A stretch of DNA of 64,000 bases from Hyposmocoma kahamanoa (GCF_003589595.1 NW_020655740.1:239413-303412), one strand, 5' to 3'. Counted from the stretch's first letter, positions 33,095-44,069 are shown. A program made the numbers and translations. Notes: generated by a model not told the origin, from the sequence alone.

Positions 33095-33380
33095 GTTCAT
33101 GGCAACAAATGACACATGTGCGTCTAATGGTAAGCGATACGCCTGTCCTTAACAGGTGCAATGCCGCCCAGAACTTTAAGTCACAAAGATCTGAGGGGCA
33201 CTGCCACTGTGCCCGTCACGCTGACATAAGTTGACAAGTCCCATGTGTCTGAATTCCACCTGCACCCTTAACTTTCAAAACCGGAACGCAGTAATGTTCA
33301 CATTACAGCTTGATGGCAGAAATAGGTAAGGTGGCAGTATTTCCCTGGACGAACTTTGAATAGCAGTAGAGTTTGTTATG
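33095..33380 (-). repeat. Repeat C, nearly complete copy
   Basis: From TAATGGTAAGCGATACGCCT through GATCTGAGGGGCACTGCCAC to GCAGTATTTCCCTGGACGAA. Confidence 0.8.
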
Positions 33381-33427
33381 AAAGATTTCGTTCATCGTCT
33401 TGTTTTTTTTTTTCTATTTTTGTTTTT

Positions 33428-33612
33428 ATAACGCACACGTTCGACATAGCCCCGCACTAGGGGAAACCCTGTGTCGCGAGTGCCATGGACACACACATAG
33501 ACATCAACAAATTACACCCAAACTCACGAAAGAAATAAATGTAGGCCATACAAATATTTCTCCCAGCCCGGGAATCGAACCTTGGGGCCTTTGCGTTCGG
33601 CCACGGAGGCAG
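33428..33612 (-). repeat. SINE-1 copy
   Basis: The minus strand has TGCCTCCGTGGCCGAACGCA, box B AGGTTCGATTCC and the family body. A deletion removes the anticodon-arm part of the head. Confidence 0.8.
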
Positions 33613-33614
33613 CG

Positions 33615-34740
33615 TCATCCAGTCGTAAATAAATTTGTTAACTTAAATCTAAAGTGTTCAGTTTTAATTCCTAGCGTAACATGTTTCTTGTGATTTGCAT
33701 AATTTAAAGAAGTATAATTGAAATGTAAGAAATCAGGCATGCAGAGGATGTTGTTGATTGCTTCAAAGAAAAAGTTTTTTATTTGTACAACATCGCTTAT
33801 TGTAAGTAAGCGTCCACTGAGTACACCGTAAGTGTGCACTGCATCCGTTTCCTATTCGTTCGGAATCCGAGACTACACTTCGGATGTGCTTGTGCACCAA
33901 GTCCGATTCGACATTTCGGACCTTCATTTCTCGGAGTCCGATCCGACGGGGTTTGCAAACGCTCTAAAAAACGTAAAACAGTGTCGCACAAAGTCATTAC
34001 AGGATCTGTCCACTGCTGCTATCATATTGTCAGTAGTAAATACAAAAAAAAAGGGGATAAGAAGATATTCTGCTCCCTCCGACCCGACCAAAGACTCGCA
34101 TTCGGCACTTGCATGATTTTTTGTGGAAGTGTCATGAAGCTATTCCTTCTGTCATAAATATTACACAGTATATTTAATTGTTCAGTAGAAGACTAGTCTA
34201 GTTATGTTTTCTAGTAACTTTAGTGTAAAATAAGTTGAAGTTACGCCTTTCTTGCTCGAGAGATGGGACACCAATGATAACTAGAAAAACCTATAATAGA
34301 ATTCCCAATTAGAAGCCATCCCAGACACAATACAATCTGTTCACCGAACAAAAATGGGAATCAGCGTTTTGACTATGATTTTTTTTTAATTTGACTTCTA
34401 CTATCCCAATTCTTCTTCATAAAACTATGTCGATCCGCACTAAAAACATTTGATCAATTTTATTCATTTTTATGGACAACTCATGATTGACCAAAAAATT
34501 GTTAATAACACTTTCAATACGTTTGTATGCCTAATGTTTGGACGGACACAGTGAAACTCTACTTATTTTGTACATGTCAACTTCCAAATAACCTGTGTTT
34601 TCACAAATAAATTAATTATGTTTTCACCAAAAAAGACTTAATAGTCCTTAAGACAGTTTCCGTGAATCTTCAATGGTTTCGGGTTTCCCCATACTGTCCC
34701 ATTTAAAAAAAAAACATTGTATGCTTTGATACCGCACGAA
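33615..34740. other. Unassigned; TCCGA-rich block at 33835-33970
   Basis: The block holds several CGGAATCCGAG and TCGGAGTCCGATCCGAC words with local inverted symmetry and two overlapping open frames of about 100 codons. These frames have no recognised domain. A Harbinger-like transposon remnant is possible but not shown. Confidence 0.25.
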
Positions 34741-34805
34741 CTTTGATATTAAAAGTGACTTGTGTTTTTAAATTATATCATTTGATTAGAAGGCCTACGT
34801 GCGCG

Positions 34806-34934
34806 TATAAAAACTCTGATCGGCGGCTACATTCGAGCGGTCAAACTTGCGTACAAATGGAGCTAATGGGGCGGCTTTTACTTTTACAGGCTTGGATTTA
34901 TCGTCCGCGCCCACTTCCAACCCATAAAGTATAA
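34806..34934 (+). promoter_or_regulatory. Possible TATA promoter and short leader-peptide exon
   Basis: TATAAAA at 34806-34812 is followed by an initiator-like GTCAAAC 35 bp downstream. ATG at 34857 (context ACAAATGG) opens MELMGRLLLLQAWIYRPR, hydrophobic like a short signal sequence, and stops at 34932. A weak GTATAA donor-like site precedes the stop. Could be chance. Confidence 0.2.
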
Positions 34935-35029
34935 TATTGAAGCATGTTAACATTATACTTTCTAATTATTTACTGGGACATCATCATCATCCATCATTTT
35001 ACACATCGTAGCACTAGCACCTCGCTTTT

Positions 35030-35275
35030 TTCTGCCGCCAAGCGGTAATGTGAACATTACTGCGTTCCGGCTTTGGAGGGTAAGGGTGCTGGTGAAATTA
35101 CAGGCACATGGGACTTGTCAAGTTATGTTTCAGGCTGACAGGCGCAATGGCAGTGCTCTGAGGTGCATATCTTAGCGATTTAAAGCTCGGAGTGGCACTG
35201 CAACTATTATGGACAGTCGTGTGGCTTATCATCAGGCGCACGACTTGTTCATTAAAAAATCCCACTGTTGGTCAC
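35030..35275 (+). repeat. Repeat C copy
   Basis: TTCTGCCGCCAAGCGGTAAT, CAGGCTGACAGGCGCAATGG and CATCAGGCGCACGACTTGTT. Confidence 0.8.
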
Positions 35276-35523
35276 GTCCCTATCTACCGACCCGAGAGAT
35301 AGGGTTTTCCGGAGAGACTACGGGCTCGACGGCACGACCGGGGAGCAGCGGGCGTCCGGGCCAAGCCCTCCGCCAGTGATACGTCTCTGGCGGACCCGGA
35401 CTTAGGTATGGACTCGCTTGGGTTTGTGGTTAGCTGCAGAGACGGACATGTTTGTCTGCCCCGGTTGCATGTGTCTGGGGCGTCTGCCTCGTGAGCAGCT
35501 AGCAGGTATTAGTAGCGGTCTAA
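35276..35523. other. GC-rich block, possible LINE 5' region
   Basis: Unusually GC-rich for the window. One plus frame reads MFVCPGCMCLGRLPREQL (a CxxCxC pattern). A similar GC-rich block lies at 36250-36730 beyond the LINE insertion. Identity unknown. Confidence 0.25.
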
Positions 35524-36247
35524 TTCAAATTCAAATTCAAAATAATCTTTATTTCATAGTTAAGCATTGTTACACTTGAAATCGTCACAATGGTTAAACT
35601 TTACCGCTCATTCGTAAGGCAGATTCCCCTGAGAAGAATGAGCAAGAAACTCTAGGGGTTGCTCTTTGTAAATAACATTTACAATTATTTTTTTTATTTG
35701 AAACATCAGAGATCTAGACCACCTCCATGAGCTAAACGGGTTACTACCACGGATTTTTGTCATCCAAGTACGCAGAAGTTGTATAATAACCTTTAGTATA
35801 AAGTTTTTGTTTCACTATAGTTTTAAACGCAAAGGCAAATTTTGTATATCAACCGGAATCTTGTTATAGAAGCGTATACATTGCCCCTTAAATGATTTTT
35901 TGACTTTGTAAGACGAGTATCAAGAAAACCTAGTTTATTTTTATTCTTCGTATTAATGTTATGTCTGACATTTTTCATAAAGAAATTACTATTCCTTTTA
36001 ACATAAATTACATTTTCATAAATGTACTGTGAGGCTAGTGTAAGAATGTTAATTTCCTAAACTTATCTCTCAAAGATACTTCGGGGCCCAGATTGTAAAT
36101 TGCCCTAACTGCACGTTTCTGCAGGACAAAGATTCTATTGATATCGGCGGCATTACCCCAAAGCAAAATGCCTAGTTGAGGGCCTGAAGCGAGGAGACGC
36201 GCGGGCCACATGAGTTGCCCTTTAAGTTGAAAGCTGCGTCGGGACAT
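35524..36247 (-). mobile_element. CR1-like LINE, C-terminal and 3' UTR
   Basis: The minus strand reads GILLWGNAADINRIFVLQKR then AVRAIYNLG and SLRDKFRKL, the RT C-terminal block, then a 3' UTR ending in TTTGAATTTGAATTTGAA. 5' truncated. Confidence 0.8.
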
Positions 36248-36815
36248 TGTCGCAGGACACTGCGACTGGCATCTCCAGCACTAGCCCGGAGAGCTAGTAG
36301 AGGATAACCTAGATACCCTCCAGTCCCTCCAGCCGCTTAGGTTATTGGGAACTGGAGAGACGTCGTTTTTCGGCGTCGGGAAGTGAGCGTGCCTTACAGC
36401 TCCACCACCGAAGAGAAGATTTGGTAGTGGACTCAGAGTCGACGGCTTAGCGGTGGCAACTGCTAGTTGTGCAATACGCAACGGGAAATGAGCGTGCCTA
36501 CAGCTCCGGTACCTACCTGGAAAATAGGAAGGGTTCTGTACGTGCACCCGGAGCGGCTCACCCGAGGCACTAGCATCTCGAAGAACCGGATGAAGTCAAG
36601 GGACAGAGGTCTGTGAGAACCCCTGTACACTGCCTCATCTGGGGTCAGAACCTGAACTTGTAAGGTTCCTGTGTGCGCACGGGTTATAGTGTTCTTCTCT
36701 TCACAAGTTTTCCGAGAGTTGTGGATCTTCTTCGACGTGCTGGTTTCATCATAATCATCAGTCTATTCAACGTTTGTAAGTACTGGAGTTCTTATGAAAG
36801 TGAACTTATTGTCTT
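36248..36815. other. GC-rich block, unidentified
   Basis: It holds a direct near-repeat (GAAGTGAGCGTGCCTTACAG and GAAATGAGCGTGCCTACAGC about 120 bp apart) and no recognised protein. Possibly a LINE 5' UTR. Confidence 0.3.
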
Positions 36816-36817
36816 GT

Positions 36818-37325
36818 AAAGGTAGTCAAAGTCAAACAATCTTTCTTTCATAGTTAAGCAAATTGCACTTGGAACCGTCATACTGATTAAACTCTACTGT
36901 TCATTCGTAAGGCAGATTCCTCTGAGAACAACGACAAAGAAACTCTAGTAGTTGCTCTTTCTAAATATACATTTGAATACATTTATCATTGCAATATTTA
37001 ATTTAAACACTTTAAATCGAGACTGACACGACTAAGACCTAAATAGGTCACTACCATCACGAATTTTAGCCATACAAGTAGGTACGCAGAAGCTGTATAA
37101 CCTGTAGTATAAAGATTTTATTTCACTATAGTTTTAATTCTCGTAAATGGTAAATCTAGAATATCAATCAAAATCTTATATAGAAACGTATACGTTGCCC
37201 CTTAAATGAATTTGAGATTTTGTGAAAAAGACTGTCAAGAACAGATTCATTTTTATTTCTCTTATTAACGTTATATCTGTCACTGTTTTTCATAAAAAGA
37301 AAGTTAAGTGAACGGTGTTCCTTTG
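36818..37325 (-). mobile_element. CR1-like LINE 3' UTR
   Basis: AATCTTTCTTTCATAGTTAA, TTGCTCTTTCTAAATATACA and TTGCCCCTTAAATGAATTTG. This copy is uninterrupted at the site where 21578-22025 is inserted in its relative. Confidence 0.75.
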
Positions 37326-37579
37326 AGTAAAAATACTAAGTTACTTAAAAGGAATTAATTACATATATGATACAGAATGTTCTTTCGTCATTTGGTCAAT
37401 TCAATTCCCTGTATTTTTTTAAGTATTTGAATGCAGTCACTTACTACTAAAAATAATATATATCTCCATGATGAAAATATTCTACACTTATACGATATTC
37501 AAAGTACTTTCCCGCAGTGTGCCATAGTCGTGAGACACCATGTATAAGTCCGTAAGATGTTTAAGAACAGAAGTTAATC

Positions 37580-37711
37580 ATAGGAAATGAAACTATTTTT
37601 CCGGATTTAAATCGCGTGACCATGGGACCTGTAAAGGGCCCGAAACGTCGGTTTGTTTGAAAAAACAAATATACGCGATTTAAATCCGGAAAAATAGTTT
37701 CATTTCCTATG
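37580..37711. mobile_element. Foldback element with a CCCGAAACGTCGG core (Penelope-like end?)
   Basis: Arms 37582-37616 and 37674-37709 are inverted (GGAAATGAAACTATTTTTCC). The centre reads GACCATGGGACCTGTAAAGG then GCCCGAAACGTCGG. The GAAAC-GTC core preceded by a CTG word resembles the hammerhead-like motif described in Penelope-like elements, but CTGATGA is altered here. A second copy is at 43918-44060. Confidence 0.5.
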
Positions 37712-38029
37712 TGTAACAATCGCGAAAACCCAAGAACTCGAGAAGTTAATCATCTTCATAAACCGATTGTACGTCACACTGCGGGCACACGTAATCCCTA
37801 AGGAACGAGTTCAGGCCATAGTTGGGAGCTTTGTGAACCGTTTCCAGTATATGGGTTTCAAATTCATTCAAATTGAAAACTTTTAGTTCAGACATTCATC
37901 CGTAAGGATCAGTTACAGAACACTTAAGAATAGGGAAAATAGGGACAAGTAATTACTCTTTGATATCCATTGGAGTCCAGTAAGCATGAAACGGCTCTGA
38001 ACCCTGAATGTAATAACACTCAGGAGGCC

Positions 38030-38290
38030 TTTAGTAGCAATAGATCTCCTTCTGAAAGAGATCGTCCAGGGAAGTACTGCCACCTTACCTATTTCTGCCG
38101 ACAAGCTGTAATGTGAGCATTGCTGTGTTCCGGTTTTGAAGGGTAAGGGTGCTGGTGAAATTACAGGCACATGGGACTTGTCAACTTATATCTCAAGGTG
38201 ACGGGCGCAGTGGCAGTGCCCCTCAGATCTTTACAATTTAAAGCTCTGATTGGCACTATAACTGTTATGGGCAGGCGTGTAGCTTCACAC
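38030..38290 (+). repeat. Repeat C, nearly complete copy
   Basis: From GTAGCAATAGATCTCCTTCT to GTTATGGGCAGGCGTGTAGC. The last 50 bp are missing. Confidence 0.8.
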
Positions 38291-38574
38291 AAAATTTAAA
38301 ATACAACTTTCAAAGCACTAACTAAACGCTCATCAAGGGCACATTGCGTAGGCCAGAGGCACTATTTTGAACTGATCACCATATACATGTTATTGCATCT
38401 CTACCACAATTTAACGAACTTTTTGTACGAACTTAAAAAGGTCAAAAAGGACGTTCGCTTTGGAATTTAACTTCTATAAGAAACCAATACTGTTTAGCGA
38501 TTAATGGCACTATTCCCAACCTATTGCCAACATATTACAGTCAACTTAAATAGTCCTCTATGACTTCTACTTGG

Positions 38575-38640
38575 GTCTGGCGGCTACCATCAGGCGCAGA
38601 ACTTGTTCGTTCCGTCACTGAAAGTTATAAAAAAGGCCGT
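38575..38640 (+). repeat. Repeat C, 3' end fragment
   Basis: CATCAGGCGCAGAACTTGTT, CGTTCCGTCACTG and ATAAAAAAG. Confidence 0.65.
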
Positions 38641-38944
38641 TACTGCTGCCACAAATTCTGCGCGCCAAAGTAGCTACTCTTTTTCGGATAATAGCCTTAA
38701 AGCTATCTACATGGAAGTTGCAACATTCTCGATACACTGCAGAAGCGTGGCAGCTATTACAGCAGCTTTATGGGTGTAGTTGACACATAGGCAGCATGTG
38801 TAGAAGGACTGACAGAATGCTTGAAATAAGGCAATCTAAACGTCATCAGTACACCTCGCAAACCTACGGGCCAACATGTTGCCCCTCGTTGCCATTGGCC
38901 TATGCTCTCTTTCTATCTAAAGATCATCTTTTAATGACTTCGTG

Positions 38945-39131
38945 AGCCAGTGTCCTAGTTACTTAAATTCGGTGACTCTTTTAAGAAGAGTGTCACACAG
39001 TGTACTCGTAACTCCGGGGACCGTATTATAGCAATTGTTGCCAGCTTTAAACATTAGCAACACACTCTTTGTCGCATTGTACCTAAGGCCATAAGGGTCT
39101 GGGTAATTTTCACACGTACTAATCAACTTGC
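38945..39131 (-). mobile_element. Jockey-like LINE RT fragment, left of nested insertion
   Basis: The minus strand reads KLISTCENYPDPYGLRYNAT then KSVLLMFKAG and DTLLKRVTEFK, the block that follows the YADD box in jockey-clade RT. The YADD part lies at 40402-40520. Confidence 0.75.
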
Positions 39132-40390
39132 AAAAGTATGAATTCTTTTTATTTTCCCGATATTTCGGAACGGTTGCACGCTCCATGGTCACAGGTTGAC
39201 TGGACGGCGGCAGATGACAGCTTTATGAGCAGACATATCTGTCTACCCTCTTGCGCTGTCGACGACTACCTTCATCGCGATTTGTTGTGTCGTTACCATT
39301 GTCACTCATTTCACACAAACCACACTCACTGTATCCACACGCGAAACTGAACTCGAGATGTTTTTGTTTTTATTACGATCTGCGGATATCGAGAGGGAGC
39401 GCAGAGCATTGGCCATGAGATCGAACATGATAGCGCGCAGGTTCAGCAGTTGTACAGCTCAAGTAAAAATAACATTATTTAAAGCGTACTGTACATCGTT
39501 GTATTCTTGCAGTCTATGGAGCAGGTTCGCACAACGATCTCACGATGCTTTGCGGGTCCAATACAACGACGCATTTAGGGTGCTTTTACGTCTTCCATGA
39601 CGCTGTAGCGCTTCCGGAATGTCGCGGTCGCAAATGTCGACGGATTCGGCGCGACGTTGCGCAAGCGCTGCAGCGCGTCGATGCGCAGGATGCGCGCCAG
39701 CCGTCACAGACTCCTGTATGTTGTAGCTGACAGGTGGGACAGTGGCCTATTAAGGCACTGGTCTTCTCTCCATTTAAGTTTAGGTACTAACATAGTTATT
39801 ATTTACAGTTCGTTTTGTAATACAAACACCCTATGGATCAACGTTGTCCGAAATAAATGCATTTTATTTTATTTTATTTATTATTTATTTATTTTTTTAT
39901 TACTGCACGCACTAAGGACCGGATTCCATGCACTGGACAGTTTAAAACCATCATCATGGTTAAATGTTTTGTACTTCGTGATCTCGATGGCTTCTCGTAC
40001 CAACCGTGGTATGTAGTGACGTTCTGTCGAGAGTACCTAAACCTGATACTAGTGATAATCATTTAGTGAATAACCACGTAAGTCTTAAAATCTATAACTT
40101 GCAAAAGGTACAAAAGGTCACCAATGTTGAGGTTCTTCGTCGAATGGGAAAAAAATTGGAAATACTCAGAAGGGTAAAGGAAAGGAAGCTGTAGTATTTT
40201 GGCCACGTAATGAGGGGCAATAGATACCGGACTCTCAAACTAATAATGCAGAGGAAAATCTCATGGTTGAAGAATCTGAGACACTGGTTCCACCTTAGCA
40301 CACGTCTCCTCTTTCGTGCAGCTTCAGAAATGAGAGTAGCCATGATGGTCGCCAACCCTCGTAGAGAAGGAGCACACTAAGAAGAAGAAG
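39132..40390 (+). mobile_element. Composite LINE insertion with 11-bp duplication
   Basis: The segment is flanked by AATCAACTTGC at 39121-39131 and 40391-40401. It carries a jockey-like fragment (39358-39790, ERRALAMRSNMIARRF, then QYNDAFRVLLRLP) with a TTTTA-rich tail, and an RTE-like C-terminus (40105-40380, FGHVMRGN, MQRKISWLKNLRHW, FRAASEMRVAMMVANPRR) ending in GAAGAAGAAG. The duplication fits target-primed insertion of the whole segment or of its last element. Confidence 0.65.
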
Positions 40391-40401
40391 AATCAACTTG
40401 C

Positions 40402-40520
40402 GAACAATACCATGTCATCTGCGTAACTGATGTTATTAATGACCTTTGAAAGACGTTTTGTTGGATAATGCGTATTATTCCGTTGTAGAATATAGGGGCA
40501 TGATTTTATTATACCTGTGT
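40402..40520 (-). mobile_element. Jockey-like LINE RT fragment, right of nested insertion
   Basis: The minus strand reads NNISYADDMVLFA, the RT catalytic box, and stops where the insertion begins. About eight codons of the usual YADD-to-ISTCE spacing are missing across the junction. Confidence 0.6.
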
Positions 40521-40624
40521 TATAATTATTGTTAGACTATGAAGTATAAATATTTTTTTACAGACTTGTATAATTACATTACGTTTAACGCATACAATGA
40601 TCATTAGGCCAATATAATTATTAA

Positions 40625-40755
40625 TACTAAGATCGAACTCTTTCCGGCTGGATTCGAACCAACATCTTCCAGCAAACCGTGACAGACGCTATGCAAAACT
40701 AAGCAACGGAAATAACGGACTTTTCTATGCGCTTGTTGCTAAATCTTATCAGAAA
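40625..40755 (-). repeat. SINE-2 copy
   Basis: The minus strand has TTTTGCATAGCGTCTGTCAC, box B GGTTCGAATCC and AGTTCGATCTTAG. Confidence 0.7.
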
Positions 40756-40876
40756 TCAACTTCTTGACTAGTATTTAATTTTTTCCTACATTATTTCACA
40801 TAATAAATTCATCATCCACAGCTTGATTTCACCCACTGCTGGATATAGGCCTCCCAAAGTTAGTGCCATCCAAACT

Positions 40877-41092
40877 GCCTCCGTGGACGAACGGTTACCG
40901 TGCTGGACTGCCATCCTGAATTCGATTCCCAGGCCGGGAAAAATGTGTACGGCCTACATTTATTGCTCTCGTGAGTTTGGGTGTAATTTGTGGTTGTCTA
41001 TGTGTGTGCCCATGGCACCCGCGACCCGGGGTTTCCCTAGCGCGGGGATATAAGTGCGTTGCGTTATTATTATTATTATTATATTATCCACC
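40877..41092 (+). repeat. SINE-1 copy with (ATT)n tail, plus orientation
   Basis: Head GCCTCCGTGGACGAACGGTT, a mutated box B GAATTCGATTCC, body, GCGACCCGGGGTTTCCCTAG and then TTGCGTTATTATTATTATTA. It shows the element's true 5' to 3' order. Confidence 0.85.
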
Positions 41093-41094
41093 AC

Positions 41095-42010
41095 GGTAAT
41101 AAATGACTATGATAAAATTACGATAAATCTATGATAGTACCTACTAAAATGCATTTTGAAATGAATCATTTATTACAATTGTACTTTGTAACTTGTAACG
41201 ATTCTTTTAACACAATATATGTAATGTAAAGTTTGCAAGATGATAAACAAATCTAAATCTTATCCACTTCATTGTCACTTTTGCCGCTGTACAGACAACC
41301 AAATCGTTTTCCAGTGGCGGCTTGTTTTAAACACCAACTGCCGTTACAAGAAAACTTAACTCATAACAATTTATGATTTGGGATAATTGAGATGACCTTG
41401 AAAGTGGGCTTTGTCCCATGACCGTCATAGGAATGGCAGGTATGTGGGCGTACGGGGACAGACCAGTTTGCTTACTGTAAATACCAGTGATAACGGAATG
41501 CGGGAAACGCGAGACGCGCGGGCGGCGGGTGAGGTGCGCTGTGTGTTATCTTACGGCTTATTTATTCATACTTCGCCAGCTAGAGCAGAATTCATTCAGA
41601 CATTTGTAATTATAAATTTAAAACTTCTTCATTATTGAATCTGGTCATGAGATTATAGATAACCACAATAATCGTTATTCGTAATTAGTCATACTAAAGG
41701 TCTCCCTCTTAACAGTCTTTATTTATGATTGTCATAAGCATTATTGTTCCCATTGTTTCCGTCATGTATTTAACGCGAATGTGATTTCTGCGTAAATAAT
41801 GTACTCTGAGACACATGACTCGAGTCACCTCGCATTTTTGTCGTAAGGGCTAGAGTACAAAAATAGTGTTTTATCCAAGAAAAAGTTTTCCCCCGGTTTT
41901 TCAAATCCAAATTCCCAGCAAGGACTTATGGAAAAGACGTTTAGAACACTAGTTTCAAAATTGCACAATGGTTTTTGATCAAGCTAACTTCATCAAAGTT
42001 AATACTGAAA
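41095..42010. other. Unassigned; CpG-rich spot at 41505-41550
   Basis: GCGAGACGCGCGGGCGGCGG followed by GTGAGG, a donor-like site, could be a short 5' exon, but nothing else supports it. Confidence 0.2.
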
Positions 42011-42014
42011 ATGC

Positions 42015-42524
42015 GTGGTGGCTCGAATTATATGTCCGGAAGTGTATTTAACAACAAACGTTAATACCTACGTTTATACCTCATACATTTTCATAAAATT
42101 TGGTAGGAATAATTTTATTTATAGATTCAGGCGTCACTTTGCAGAAATCCATGTTAAGGAATGGAATGTCTTGAAAAGAGAAACCCATGTCGAGGGTGTT
42201 TTGGTGGTGTCCATGATTGTAGCTGCGTTTTCTAGTCTTATTTTAAGTTCTCTTTATTTACCGTGTGTAAAGATAGTTAGGATCACGGTCAAGGACGTCC
42301 TAAAGAAACGATACTTCGGCGTGTTGATGACGCGAAAGATATGTGCCAGGATCGCAGCAAGTAGAAGGTTGTTGTCTGTGCATGACACGATGGGAAAAGA
42401 GCGTGAAGAATATGCGAAGGTAGTATTATCTCAGGCTAGATTAGTACAACAAGCACACAAGAGAACCGAACGTGCTGCTCGGCGAGCGTGTCGCGGGCAA
42501 ATGCCAGAACCGACATGGTATTAA
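42015..42524 (+). CDS. Unknown 169-codon ORF
   Basis: One of the longest uninterrupted frames of the window. It has a hydrophobic segment (VEGVLVVSMIVAAFSSLILS, about residues 60-80) and a charged, helical-looking C-terminus (KEREEYAK, then HKRTERAARRAC). No domain is recognised, the start has poor context, and the frame stays open upstream for only a few codons. It may be a transposon relic or chance. Confidence 0.2.
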   Translation: MVARIICPEVYLTTNVNTYVYTSYIFIKFGRNNFIYRFRRHFAEIHVKEWNVLKRETHVEGVLVVSMIVAAFSSLILSSLYLPCVKIVRITVKDVLKKRYFGVLMTRKICARIAASRRLLSVHDTMGKEREEYAKVVLSQARLVQQAHKRTERAARRACRGQMPEPTWY

Positions 42525-42824
42525 CTTGTCAGCATGGCTACATTTTATGAGAAAAGCATTAGATTAGATTAATTATGCATAGCGTTGTATCAACAACCCT
42601 GACAATTTGACAGTTCGAATCTAAGTGACAGAATGACTTGATTGACTATTTAGAAATTACTTGTATGACGTAAACGTATGAAATGCCGCACTTGCATTGG
42701 GCGATCGTTGTGTGTGTGATCCGAACTGTTCGCCTAAGGAAGAGACTCGAGTCCAGCAGTGAGGCAAACTACAAATTTACGTAAAATTTTACTAAAAACG
42801 ATACAACATTTTCACTTTCTCCCT

Positions 42825-43020
42825 GTGGCTGATGGTAAGCTACACGCCAGAGCTTTAAATCGCACAGATCTGAAGGGCACTGCCACAACGCCCGTCAACC
42901 TGAGACTTAAGTTGACAAGTCCCTTGTAGGCCGCAGATTTTATTTTACCAGCACCCTTATGCTGACATTACTGCTTGGCGGCAGAAATAGATAAGGTTGC
43001 ACGGAGTTCTACTGCTACTA
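42825..43020 (-). repeat. Repeat C copy
   Basis: GATCTGAAGGGCACTGCCAC, TAAGTTGACAAGTCCCTTGT and ACTGCTTGGCGGCAGAAATA. Confidence 0.75.
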
Positions 43021-43109
43021 AACTGCCCTTTTTTAAAATATCTATGCGGTAGAATAGTCTTTATTATGAAATATGATAAAAACTTAGGTATTATATTTTT
43101 GGGAAGGAT

Positions 43110-43360
43110 TATTTCTTATGAATTTTTGATCGGTTTAAAATAATGGAGGAGGTTTTCAATTCGACTGTGTTTATTTATTTTAATGTAGATGTTTTGATGA
43201 TTCTTTTTTTGTTGGAAAGAGAGTACCTCAATAATGGTCCCACTTTTTGTAGAAAATATTCCACTTCTAAGGGTGGCAAACTAAAGGATGAACCCGGTTT
43301 CGCAAACTTTCCAGTAACCGATTTCAATAGAACTTGGCAAATAGAAGTTATCTAATAAAA
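43110..43360 (+). repeat. Repeat A, divergent copy
   Basis: GGAGGAGGTTTTCAATTCGA, TTGTTGGAAAGAGAGTACCT and AACCGATTTCAATAGAACTT. Confidence 0.65.
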
Positions 43361-43364
43361 AGAA

Positions 43365-43910
43365 AGCTATTATTGCATTAAGACTTGGTGTGTTGCTTGC
43401 AAAAAATAACCTAATTATTGTGCGGCTCTAAAACCCAACAAAATTACTCCATACATCAAACTTTACCGAGAAGCGAATGTGATTGAGTAGGAAAGCTGTA
43501 ACTATTAGTAACTCTAATACATAAACACTCAATTACGTCCCCTTCAAGGCCCCCTTCCGCCCCGAGCAATTGAAAACCCTTTATTGATTTTTATCCGAAT
43601 ACAATCGCTTACGCTTTATTTGCGCAGAATTTCAATCTTAACTCTCAAACTTTCTATTACAGTGTCGATATTTCGATTTAAAACCATGTCTCCTGCAATA
43701 CAGTGCCTATTTAGTTCCTTCTCAAGAAATATTTGTTTATATATATAGGTATTTATATAGTTTTAATAATTTAATGTTTTTGATATTGTTTTTTTTATTC
43801 ATAATTTTTGTTTTGTTGTTCACATAAACCCGTTATTGTAATTATTGTCTCCTGTGTTTAGGTCTGCAGGAACAAATTTTTCTTATAAATATTGAGGTTT
43901 TCGCGATTGC
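43365..43910. other. Unassigned AT-rich DNA
   Basis: Nothing recognisable. Confidence 0.3.
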
Positions 43911-43917
43911 TGCACAT

Positions 43918-44060
43918 AGAAAATGAAACTATTTTTCCGGATTTAAATCGCGTATATTTGTTTTTTCAAACAAACCGACGATTCGGGCAATATTCGTAGT
44001 CAACTGTGACCATGGAACCTGTAAAGAGTCCGGAATCTGGAAAAATTGTTTCATTTCCTA
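43918..44060. mobile_element. Foldback element, second copy
   Basis: It begins AAAATGAAACTATTTTTCCG and ends GAAAAATTGTTTCATTTCCT. Its left arm is longer than at 37580 and contains TTTTTTCAAACAAACCGACG, the complement of the right arm there. The centre has CATGGAACCTGTAAAGAGTC but the GAAAC word is lost. Confidence 0.55.
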
Positions 44061-44069
44061 TAAAATAAA

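Noticed and set aside
33832..34157. Two overlapping 94- and 107-codon ORFs
   Set aside because: They overlap on the same strand in different frames and lack domains; the TCCGA-rich DNA simply has few stops.
41505..41550. First exon with GTGAGG donor
   Set aside because: Only a CpG-rich spot and a generic donor-like word; no start, signal peptide or conservation can be shown.
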